Shown here: piece after piece, positions 17,533 to 25,505 of the stretch | Layout of the letters: each line of letters starts with the position of its first letter | Numbering within the stretch: position 1 is the first letter of the stretch | DNA from: CALARM01 sp964431735 | GTDB lineage: Bacteria; Vulcanimicrobiota; SpSt-956; JAKJGF01 | Direction of reading: 5' to 3' | DNA length: 64,000 nt | Assembly (NCBI GenBank): GCA_964431735.1 | Contig: CAYSLJ010000011.1 | Span: 6,099-70,098 of the forward strand | Translations under genes and position numbers: made by a program | The notes under the pieces: model-generated | The model's input: only the letters and a program-made list of their open reading frames with translations | The model's database searches: none | What the model was told of the DNA's origin: nothing

Positions 17533-18459
17533 ATGGTAATAAAAAACATGTCGGAACTACTTGAGCAGGCAAGAAAAAGTAAAAAGAAAACCATTGGTGT
17601 TGTAGCAGCCGAGGATGACGATGTGCTGGGTGCTATAAAAATAGCTATTTCCGAAAATATTGCCAGGGCAATACTGGTAGGAAACAGGCAAAAGATAGAA
17701 GAAATTTCAGAAAAAATAGAATTGAAACCCGATATTGAAATAATAAATGAACCTGTTCCGCAAAAAGCTGCTCTACAGGCACTTGATTTATTTCACAGAG
17801 GCAGAGTGGATCTTTTAATGAAAGGCGATATTCCTACGGGAACCTTCTTAAAAGCCCTGTTAAACAAGGAAAATGGTATAAAAAAAGATAAAATTTTAAG
17901 CCATGTAGGAGTTTTTGAAGTAGATGGAGTAAATAAATTAATGTATCTGTCCGATGTGGCAATAAATATTAAACCCGGTATAGAAGAAAAAGTAGATATC
18001 TGTAAAAATGCCATATATGTAGCCCATTGCCTGGGGAATATGTTACCCAATGTGGCTCTTATCACACCTTTTGAGAGAGTAGATCTTTCATCTATACCAT
18101 CAAGTGTTGATGCCGCACTGATTTCAAAAATGGGAGATTGCGGTCAGATAAAGGGGGCAAATATAGAAGGCCCCATATCACTGGATCTGGCTATCTCCCA
18201 TAAAGCTGCAAGAATAAAAGGTTATGAAAGACCTATGGCAGGAGAAGCTGATATATTTATAGTTCCCGATATAGATGCAGGAAATGTATTCTATAAAGGA
18301 CTTATTTATTTCGCAAGAGCAAAAATGGCCGGCATAGTAATAGGAGCACAGGCTCCTGTTATATTAACATCCCGTTCCGACTCTGAAGAAAATAAATTAC
18401 TATCTATCGCTCTATCGATTGTTATAAGGGAGGTGGAATTAACATGTTCAAGACAATGA
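17533..18459 (+). CDS. Phosphate acetyl/butyryltransferase-family protein (copy 1)
   Basis: A 308-residue Ptb/Pta-like acyltransferase. The family exchanges CoA and phosphate between acyl-CoA and acyl-phosphate in the cytoplasm. Typical motifs are VDLLMKGDIPTGTFLKALL, the SHVGVFEV strand and GPISLDLAISHKAA. GGAGGTGAT precedes the ATG at 17533; the longer frame has no site of its own. It overlaps the next gene, a paralogue, by 16 bases. No butyrate or acetate kinase follows, so ATP formation from the acyl-phosphate would need a kinase elsewhere. Substrate chain length cannot be judged. Confidence 0.85.
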   Translation: MVIKNMSELLEQARKSKKKTIGVVAAEDDDVLGAIKIAISENIARAILVGNRQKIEEISEKIELKPDIEIINEPVPQKAALQALDLFHRGRVDLLMKGDIPTGTFLKALLNKENGIKKDKILSHVGVFEVDGVNKLMYLSDVAINIKPGIEEKVDICKNAIYVAHCLGNMLPNVALITPFERVDLSSIPSSVDAALISKMGDCGQIKGANIEGPISLDLAISHKAARIKGYERPMAGEADIFIVPDIDAGNVFYKGLIYFARAKMAGIVIGAQAPVILTSRSDSEENKLLSIALSIVIREVELTCSRQ

Positions 18460-19334
18460 AAGAATTGTGTACAAAAGCGGGATTACTTAAACCGATAAAA
18501 ATTGCAGTATCCTTTGCCCATGATCCTGAATTGCTTGATACACTGGTTAAAGCTACGGAAATAAACCTTGCTTCATTTACAATTATAGGACATGGAGATA
18601 AAATAAAAGATTATCTAGGAGAAAAAATATCTGATTTTAATGTTATCCATGTAGAAGATGAAGATGAGGCGACTGAAAAAACTGTAGATCTTGTATATAA
18701 CGGAGATGTTCATGGTATAATGAACGGCATTTCCCATCCGTCCAAATTTCTGCAGGCCATAAAAGAAAAGAAAAAAGAAAAGGGCAGAGTAAATTTCTTA
18801 AGTCATATAGGGCTTTTTGAGATACCTGGTTATGACAGAATAATATTTGTTACAGACGCAGGTATAAATATTGCACCCACCCTTTCCGACAAGGTTGAAA
18901 TACTGGAAAATGCCATAAAAACTGCAAACAAACTCGGTCTTGAGCAACCACTTGTAGCAATGATTACGCCTATAGAAAAAATAAATTACAAGGCTATGCC
19001 TTCAACAGTTGATGCATCTATAATAGCAAAGATGTCCAGTACCGGTCAGATAAAAAATGCCATAGTAGACGGCCCTCTGGCACTGGACAATGCCATATCG
19101 GAAAGAGCGGCAAAAATCAAAGGCATAAAAAGTCCTGTAGCAGGTAAAGCTGATATATTATTATTACATAATATAGAAACAGGAAATATTCTTTATAAAA
19201 TTTTAACTTACTTTGCAAAGGCAAAAGTAGCAGCCTGTGTTGCAGGAGCAGATTTCCCTATTATATATCTGTCCAGAACAGACACATCTGAAACAAGACT
19301 GAAATCTATAGCTCTTGCCAAATTGCTTTATTAA
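18444..19334 (+). CDS. Phosphate acetyl/butyryltransferase-family protein (copy 2)
   Basis: A 296-residue paralogue of the preceding gene with the same motif order: DVHGIMNGISHPSKFLQA, LSHIGLFEIPGYDRI, TPIEKINYKAMPSTVDAS and GPLALDNAISERAA. The ATG follows AGGGAGGTGG inside the end of copy 1, so the two are translationally coupled and may form a hetero-oligomer. In copy 1 the LMKGDIPTG segment keeps the usual Lys-Gly; here it is replaced by MNGISHP. One partner may therefore have altered or lost catalysis (inference). Confidence 0.82.
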   Translation: MFKTMKELCTKAGLLKPIKIAVSFAHDPELLDTLVKATEINLASFTIIGHGDKIKDYLGEKISDFNVIHVEDEDEATEKTVDLVYNGDVHGIMNGISHPSKFLQAIKEKKKEKGRVNFLSHIGLFEIPGYDRIIFVTDAGINIAPTLSDKVEILENAIKTANKLGLEQPLVAMITPIEKINYKAMPSTVDASIIAKMSSTGQIKNAIVDGPLALDNAISERAAKIKGIKSPVAGKADILLLHNIETGNILYKILTYFAKAKVAACVAGADFPIIYLSRTDTSETRLKSIALAKLLY

Positions 19335-19335
19335 T

Positions 19336-20118
19336 ATGGAAAATATGGAAACAAAAGATATAAAATTATTTGACTTTATCAGCATAAAAAGATTTTTCAA
19401 TCTTGAAGAACTTGATTACAGACCTGTAATTGTAATGATAAGTGTTGCTCTGTGTCTTACAATAAACAGATTTATAGGCAGCGGTAATACCTTTGTATTT
19501 TTCTTCAAAAAATTTTACCCTTCAGCACCTCTTACATGGCAAGTGGAATTCTGGGCTACAATCTACTGGTCTTGTATGTGCTGTATATCTTATTTTATAA
19601 TACCGTCGATTATAACAAAAATTATCTTTAAAGAAAGTATATTTCAATATGGACTGAAGATAAAAGGTATAAGCAAACATCTCTGGATTTACACCAGTTT
19701 TTACTTAATAGTTCTTATAGGAGTTCTTATAGCTTCTTTTCAGGAATCTTTCCTGAGAACCTATCCCTTTATTCAGCCACCTCCCGGAGAATGGAAATAT
19801 TTTTTAATTTTCGAAGTATTTTACTGTTTACAGTTCTGTTTTCTGGAATTCTTTTTCCGGGGCTATATGATCTTCCAACTGGAAAAAAACTTTGGTATTT
19901 ATTCAATCTTTATGATGGTTGTGCCTTATTGCATGATTCATTTCCAGAAACCTTTTCTTGAAGCACTGGCATCTATCATAGCAGGTATAATACTTGGTAT
20001 GATAGCCTTAAGAACCCGTTCCATATTCTACGGTATTCTCATCCATTGTTCCGTAGCAATCAGTATGGATTTAGCTGCCTTAATAAAAAAGGATTATTTA
20101 TTAATACTGTTTAGATAA
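19336..20118 (+). CDS. CPBP/Abi-type intramembrane protease-like protein
   Basis: A 260-residue polytopic membrane protein starting one base after the stop of the second Ptb-like gene. The motif CFLEFFFRGYMIF corresponds to the EExxxR motif of CPBP (Rce1-like) glutamic proteases, but the first Glu is Leu. A later HFQK and a small-residue helix (ALASIIAGIILGMIALR) match the remaining motifs. The altered first Glu leaves activity uncertain; it might be a variant or non-catalytic member. Tight spacing suggests it belongs to the ptb operon. Confidence 0.75.
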   Translation: MENMETKDIKLFDFISIKRFFNLEELDYRPVIVMISVALCLTINRFIGSGNTFVFFFKKFYPSAPLTWQVEFWATIYWSCMCCISYFIIPSIITKIIFKESIFQYGLKIKGISKHLWIYTSFYLIVLIGVLIASFQESFLRTYPFIQPPPGEWKYFLIFEVFYCLQFCFLEFFFRGYMIFQLEKNFGIYSIFMMVVPYCMIHFQKPFLEALASIIAGIILGMIALRTRSIFYGILIHCSVAISMDLAALIKKDYLLILFR

Positions 20119-20138
20119 TAAATAGCGAGGTCTTCAGA

Positions 20139-23100
20139 GTGAGTATAGAAAATCTTAGAAAACTTTTAGAGGAAAATCCGGAAAATCCTGATATTTATTA
20201 TGATATAGGGGAATATTACAGAGAAAACGGAATATTCTCCCACGCTATAGAACATTACAAACAGGCTATAGAACTGGATTTTAATTACGGCATGGCCTAC
20301 AGTATGCTCATAGAATGCTACATAATGAATAATGAACTGGATAAAGCCATTGAACAATCTGAAATATTTCTGAGACTTTTTCCTGATGACAGTACAATGA
20401 ATTACAAAACAGGTGAACTTTACTGTGAAACAGGACAGTTCGACAGAGCCATAATTCATCTGCAAAAAGCCGCGTCTTCCCTCAGTCCTAATTTTGAAGT
20501 ATTTTATCGACTTGCTTCTGCCTATAAAGCACAGGGTATTCTGGACAAAGCTATAACTACATACCTTAAAGCAATAAATCTGCAGCCGTCCATGCCGCTG
20601 CCCTATCTGGGTCTTTCCAGTTGTTATATAGATCTGGAAGATTATTCCATGGGGCAGAAATATGCTTTAAAGGCAAAAGAACTCAATCCGAATTTAACCG
20701 GTGCCTATGGGAATCTCGGTATAATTTCAAGCAGAACAGGACAGATAGATGAAGCACTGAATTATCTCAGAGGAGCTCTTGAACTTGGTCTGGAAAATTC
20801 TTCCATATATATAGAACTCGGTAATATCAGTTTTTCACTGGAACAATATAAAGAAGCGGAAGAATATTATTTAAAAGCTCTTGAAATGAACGGAAATAAT
20901 ATTGAATGTCACAACAATCTCGGCTATATCTATCACAGGGCAGGAGACCTTGACAGAGCTCTTATACACTACAGACAGGTTATAGATATGAATCCTGATT
21001 TTACAGATTCATATATTAATATAGGTATAATCTTTAAATCCAGGGAAGAATATACCCTGGCCATTGAAAGTTTTGAACAGGCTATGAAGATTGAACCGGA
21101 TATTGATATTATCCATCTAAACCTGGGAGAGATTTATATGGCTGTAAATGAATTCGAGAAAGCCTATACTCACCTGGACACAGCCCTTAATCTGGGAGGA
21201 CCGTCACCTTTTATATATAACCTGCTTGGTAGAATCTGGGAAAAAACCGGAGACATGAGCCATGCTCTTCAATATTACATGAAAGCCCAGGAATGCGATC
21301 CTTCCGATGGTGAAGCCTATATCAATCTTGGTAATATTTATTTGCTTCAGGGAGGCAGTACATCTTTAGCCATTAATAATTACCAGAAAGCTCTTGAGCT
21401 TAATCCTGACAGAGTAGACGTCTATATCAAACTTGCAAATATATTTGTGGAACAGAATAAAACGGAAAAAGCTATAGATAATTATGTTACTGCCTTAAAA
21501 ATCGACCCTTTAAATCTGCATATACTGAACGAACTGGCACAGTTATATATAAGTGCAGATAATAAAAAAACTGCCATAGAACTATATGAAAGAATACTTT
21601 CAATAAACCAGAATAATCCCGATATATTACTGATACTGGTAGATTTATATAGAGATATTGAAGATTATAACAGATGTGAAACACTGTATTTACAAATTCT
21701 TCAAATGGATCCTGAACATGTAAATGCTTTACATTATCTTGCAGATATATCAATGAAGAGAAATGATTATAACAGAGCCTTTGAATATTATCAAAAGATT
21801 ATATTGAATAATACTCCCGATACAGGTATTTATATAAACGTCGGAACTATCTACAGGGTAAACGGAGATAATAATTCCGCCATACTTATGTGGACAAAAG
21901 CTCTGGAAGCAGAGCCAGATAATTATGAAGTATGCAGATGTCTTGCAAATCTTTATATAGAAGAAGATAACCTGGATATGGCTCTTCAGTTTGCAGAAAA
22001 AGTACTAAACAGCATTCCTGACGATCCTGATGCAAATTATATAGTAGGGACAAACTGTATCGAAACAGGCAATGACGACATGGCTTTCAGACATTTTCAA
22101 ATAGCATCTGAGAAAGGTTCTATTTATCCGGATCTCTATTCCAATCTGGCCGCACTTTACGAACAAAAAGGAGAGAACGATCTGGCTGTAGAGAACTACC
22201 TTATAGCACTGGATCTGGATCCATATCATATACCTGCCCTGGAGGATCTTGGAAATCTCTATGAAAAAAACAACAGAATTGATGAAGCAATAGAATGTTT
22301 CCAGAAGGTTATTGAAATAGACAGAGAAAATTTTATAGTTTTCACAAAGCTCGGCGATATATATACCGGACTTAATCAACCGAATATAGCTGAAGAAAAT
22401 TACAAAACTGCACTGGAACTGAATCCAAAAGATGAAAACCTTAACCTTATTATGGGCAATATTTATTTTAATAAAGGCGATATTGAAGGAGCAATCAGTT
22501 GCTACCTGGAAGCATTGAAGTCATCACCTCACCATATGGAAGCCCATAGAGGACTGGCTTTATGCTCACAGGCAAATGAAGATTTTGATAAAGCTATCAG
22601 ACACTATGAAATTGTTCTGGAACAGATACCCAAAGATAAGCAATCACTCCTTACCATCGGTAATATATATAAAATGCAGGGAAAATACGACCTGGCAATC
22701 CATTATTACCAGAAACTCATATTTATTGAACCCGATAATCCCGATTATTATTATTCCCTCGGAAAAATCTATTTACTTTGCGGAGATGAAGAACAGGGAA
22801 AAATTTATTTTCATCAGGCTCTGGATATGACTTCACCTGAAGATGAGACTGCCACGAAAATTTCAGAAGAGCTGGAAAACTTAAAAAGAATAGAAAGAGA
22901 AACACTGGACAGTTATATAAAACAGGGAGTAACTTTTAAAGAACAGGGAGATCTTCTGGCTGCTATAGAACAATATGAACAGGCAGCAAAGATGGATAGG
23001 CAGAATGTCGAAATTTATAATAGCCTCTGTCTCCTTCATTATGAAACAGGTAATATGGAAGAATCTATTAATTATGCAAATATAATAATGGAAATAAATC

Positions 23101-23675
23101 CTGATTATCCCTGGGTCTATAATAATCTCGGAGCAATCTACAAGGATCTCGGGGAACCGAAAAAAGCAATAGAATATTACAGCAGAGCTATATCTATCGG
23201 TTTCGAAGCAGCATCGGTATTTGCATACTGTAATCTGGGACTCCTTTACTATGAAAATAAAAATTTTCCTGAAGCGGTGGAACACTATAAAAAAGCTATT
23301 GAAATCGACCCGTCTAACATTGTAGGTAATTATGAATTAGGTCTTTCTTACAATGCCATGGGTGACCTTGAAAAAGCTCTCTCACAGTATGAGAAAGTTA
23401 TGGAATTAGAACCGAAAGATTGCTATGCTCACTATGCTTCCGGAAGGATTTATGCACAGCAGAATAATATAGATAAATCGGTAGAACATTTTGAAAAAGC
23501 CCTTCCTGAAGCGAAAAATTTACCGAAGATCCATTATGAGCTCGCCCTTGCCTATAAAAAACAGAATAAAAAAAGGGAAACTATAGAAAATCTGAAAAAA
23601 TATATAGAGCTCGATCCGGACGGTTCGGAAATAGAAAATGCAAAGACTTATTTGCAGGAATTGATTATAAATTGA
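20139..23675 (+). CDS. Giant TPR-repeat protein (1178 aa)
   Basis: The whole protein is made of about 34 tetratricopeptide repeats, with 34-residue units such as AYxNLGxIYxxxGxxDxAIxxYxKALELNP. There is no signal peptide, membrane span, enzymatic domain or winged helix. It should form a long cytoplasmic superhelical scaffold binding partner proteins. The start is GTG with GAGG 8 bases upstream, 20 bases after the CPBP-like gene, so it is probably in the same transcript. The repeats are diverged at DNA level, which argues against recent expansion. Confidence 0.9.
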   Translation: MSIENLRKLLEENPENPDIYYDIGEYYRENGIFSHAIEHYKQAIELDFNYGMAYSMLIECYIMNNELDKAIEQSEIFLRLFPDDSTMNYKTGELYCETGQFDRAIIHLQKAASSLSPNFEVFYRLASAYKAQGILDKAITTYLKAINLQPSMPLPYLGLSSCYIDLEDYSMGQKYALKAKELNPNLTGAYGNLGIISSRTGQIDEALNYLRGALELGLENSSIYIELGNISFSLEQYKEAEEYYLKALEMNGNNIECHNNLGYIYHRAGDLDRALIHYRQVIDMNPDFTDSYINIGIIFKSREEYTLAIESFEQAMKIEPDIDIIHLNLGEIYMAVNEFEKAYTHLDTALNLGGPSPFIYNLLGRIWEKTGDMSHALQYYMKAQECDPSDGEAYINLGNIYLLQGGSTSLAINNYQKALELNPDRVDVYIKLANIFVEQNKTEKAIDNYVTALKIDPLNLHILNELAQLYISADNKKTAIELYERILSINQNNPDILLILVDLYRDIEDYNRCETLYLQILQMDPEHVNALHYLADISMKRNDYNRAFEYYQKIILNNTPDTGIYINVGTIYRVNGDNNSAILMWTKALEAEPDNYEVCRCLANLYIEEDNLDMALQFAEKVLNSIPDDPDANYIVGTNCIETGNDDMAFRHFQIASEKGSIYPDLYSNLAALYEQKGENDLAVENYLIALDLDPYHIPALEDLGNLYEKNNRIDEAIECFQKVIEIDRENFIVFTKLGDIYTGLNQPNIAEENYKTALELNPKDENLNLIMGNIYFNKGDIEGAISCYLEALKSSPHHMEAHRGLALCSQANEDFDKAIRHYEIVLEQIPKDKQSLLTIGNIYKMQGKYDLAIHYYQKLIFIEPDNPDYYYSLGKIYLLCGDEEQGKIYFHQALDMTSPEDETATKISEELENLKRIERETLDSYIKQGVTFKEQGDLLAAIEQYEQAAKMDRQNVEIYNSLCLLHYETGNMEESINYANIIMEINPDYPWVYNNLGAIYKDLGEPKKAIEYYSRAISIGFEAASVFAYCNLGLLYYENKNFPEAVEHYKKAIEIDPSNIVGNYELGLSYNAMGDLEKALSQYEKVMELEPKDCYAHYASGRIYAQQNNIDKSVEHFEKALPEAKNLPKIHYELALAYKKQNKKRETIENLKKYIELDPDGSEIENAKTYLQELIIN

Positions 23676-23727
23676 CAGGGACAGAGATTGACAGGATTAC
23701 AGGGATTAAAAGGATTATATGAGAATA

Positions 23728-23954
23728 GTGACGAGTGACGCGTAATAAGAGGTGCAATGATGAACGATTAATTATTATTTCAAATATGGTATAGTATGTT
23801 ATGTAATGTTATAATATAACAGAGTAATATCAGTGAGCAGTGAGTAGACTGCATTACTCACTGACGATATATTTTATATAAAAGAAGGTGAAATAAAGAG
23901 AATTTATTTATATGACAAATCCTCCCGTTACGCATCACGCGTTACCTGTCACGA
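23728..23954. repeat. Intergenic repeat cluster between TPR and HEAT-REC genes
   Basis: The 303-base gap holds a heptamer remnant (GTGACGA, GTGACGC at 23728-23741), an AGTGAGCAGTGAGTAG...TACTCACT inverted pair (23831-23863) and a reverse-orientation array GTTACGC, ATCACGC, GTTACCT, GTCACGA (23927-23954). No gene is seen. Confidence 0.65.
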
Positions 23955-23978
23955 TAAATAATATCTCATACATATTTT

Positions 23979-25385
23979 ATGGAAGAAAAAATAAATGAAT
24001 TAATCAATCAATTAGACAGTAAAGACAGTAAAGCAAGGAAAGAAGCAATATGGCTTCTGGGCAAACTCGGAAATATAAAAGCTCTTGAACCTTTAGCAAA
24101 TTCACTCTTAAAAGATGAAAATGCATCAATACGCGAACTTTCTGCCAAAGCACTGGGAGATCTGGGAAGTACGGAAGCCACCAGATTTCTCTGTGAAGCC
24201 ATTAAAGACCAGAGCCCCGGCGTACAGCGCCAGGTTGTTATTGCTCTCGGAAAGCTTAACGACAGAAGAGCTGTCGAGCACCTGGAAAAGGTAGCGGAAG
24301 AGCCGGCCATAAAGGTAGAAGTAGCTCAATCACTCGCATTACTCGGCAAAACAGAAGCTCTAATAAATGCCATAAGAGATAAAAATCCTGTCATAGCAGC
24401 AAGAGCATGTGAAGCAGCAGGTATTGTTAAAATACAGGAAATCACTCCTGTATTGATAGAAGTTCTTTCCTGCGAAGAATGGAAGATCAGAAGAAATGCC
24501 ACTGAAACCCTGGGGAAATTGAGGGAAAAAAATGCCATAGAACCGATATTAAACATACTCCTTAACGATGAAAGCTATGAAACAAGAAGCATTGCAGCAG
24601 AAGCTCTTGGGAAAATAGGTGATGCCGCATGTCTGAACAGCCTCTTAAAAGGTCTTCAGGACCCTCACTGGGAAGTAAGAAAAAATGCTGCAGAAGCACT
24701 GGGAAAAATAGGAGATAAGAAAGCATCTCCTCACTTGATTAAAGCCCTGAAGGACCCTGACTGGAATACAAGGTTTAATGCTCTGAATTCACTGGGTCTT
24801 TTAAATGATACTCACGCAGGGGAATCTATAATAGAAGCTCTTAAAGATGAAAGCAAAAATGTCCGCAGCCAGGCAGCAAAAGTGCTCGCCGAACTGTGGA
24901 AATCAGATGCAAGAGAGCCCATTCTCGCGCATCTTGAAGAAGAAAGTGACCAGTGGGTCAAAAGTTATATAGCACAGATAATGGAAGAACTGCCCAAGGA
25001 AGACAGCAAAAAATACAAAGCTTTACTCGTAGATGACGATAAATTTATATCGAAACTGCTGAAACAGACCTTCGAGCTGGAAGGTTTTATCGTTGAAAAT
25101 GCCGGTAACGGTAAAGAAGCTCTCGTGAAAGCCCACGACTTTTTACCTGATATAATAGTAATGGATATTATGATGCCTGAAATGGACGGATGGGAAGTAT
25201 GTGAACAGCTTAAATTAAACCCCAGGACAGGAACAATACCAATTGTCATACTCACTGCAAAATCACAGGATAAAGATATTGTGAAAAGCAGGTCTCTTGG
25301 TGTGGCCCATTACTTCTCAAAACCTTTTGACTCGGTGGAATTAATAAAAGCAGTGAAAAATATTTTAAGTGCAATTAAAGGGTAA
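23979..25385 (+). CDS. HEAT-repeat protein fused to a response-regulator receiver domain
   Basis: A 468-residue protein. Residues 1-340 are about ten PBS-lyase/HEAT-like repeats (IRRNATETLGKLREKNAIEP type). Residues of about 345-465 are a CheY-like receiver: DDD acidic pocket in LLVDDDKF, phospho-acceptor Asp in IIVMDIMMPEMDGW, conserved Thr in VILTAKS and Lys in YFSKPF. All receiver residues are present, so it can probably be phosphorylated. There is no output domain after the receiver; the HEAT scaffold is the likely effector. No histidine kinase gene is nearby. No clear ribosome site precedes the ATG. Confidence 0.9.
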   Translation: MEEKINELINQLDSKDSKARKEAIWLLGKLGNIKALEPLANSLLKDENASIRELSAKALGDLGSTEATRFLCEAIKDQSPGVQRQVVIALGKLNDRRAVEHLEKVAEEPAIKVEVAQSLALLGKTEALINAIRDKNPVIAARACEAAGIVKIQEITPVLIEVLSCEEWKIRRNATETLGKLREKNAIEPILNILLNDESYETRSIAAEALGKIGDAACLNSLLKGLQDPHWEVRKNAAEALGKIGDKKASPHLIKALKDPDWNTRFNALNSLGLLNDTHAGESIIEALKDESKNVRSQAAKVLAELWKSDAREPILAHLEEESDQWVKSYIAQIMEELPKEDSKKYKALLVDDDKFISKLLKQTFELEGFIVENAGNGKEALVKAHDFLPDIIVMDIMMPEMDGWEVCEQLKLNPRTGTIPIVILTAKSQDKDIVKSRSLGVAHYFSKPFDSVELIKAVKNILSAIKG

Positions 25386-25403
25386 GAAGTGAATAGTGTT
25401 GAA

Positions 25404-25444
25404 GGTTGAGAATTGAAATCAACCATAAACTCTCAACTCTCAAC
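25404..25444. repeat. GTTGAG/CTCAAC inverted repeat
   Basis: GGTTGAGA at 25404 pairs with TCTCAACC ending at 25444. The right arm includes a TCTCAAC heptamer doublet. It lies between the HEAT-REC gene and the next gene and could be a weak terminator or another small palindromic repeat. Confidence 0.5.
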
Positions 25445-25505
25445 CATATAATATGGAAGTTGGCTGCAGATAAAATCCCTTGCAGTGAATAATAAGGACA
25501 GAGAC

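Noticed and set aside
17533..19334. A complete butyrate-forming ptb-buk operon
   Set aside because: The second gene is another Ptb/Pta-like transferase, not a kinase; no ASKHA-type kinase motif is present.
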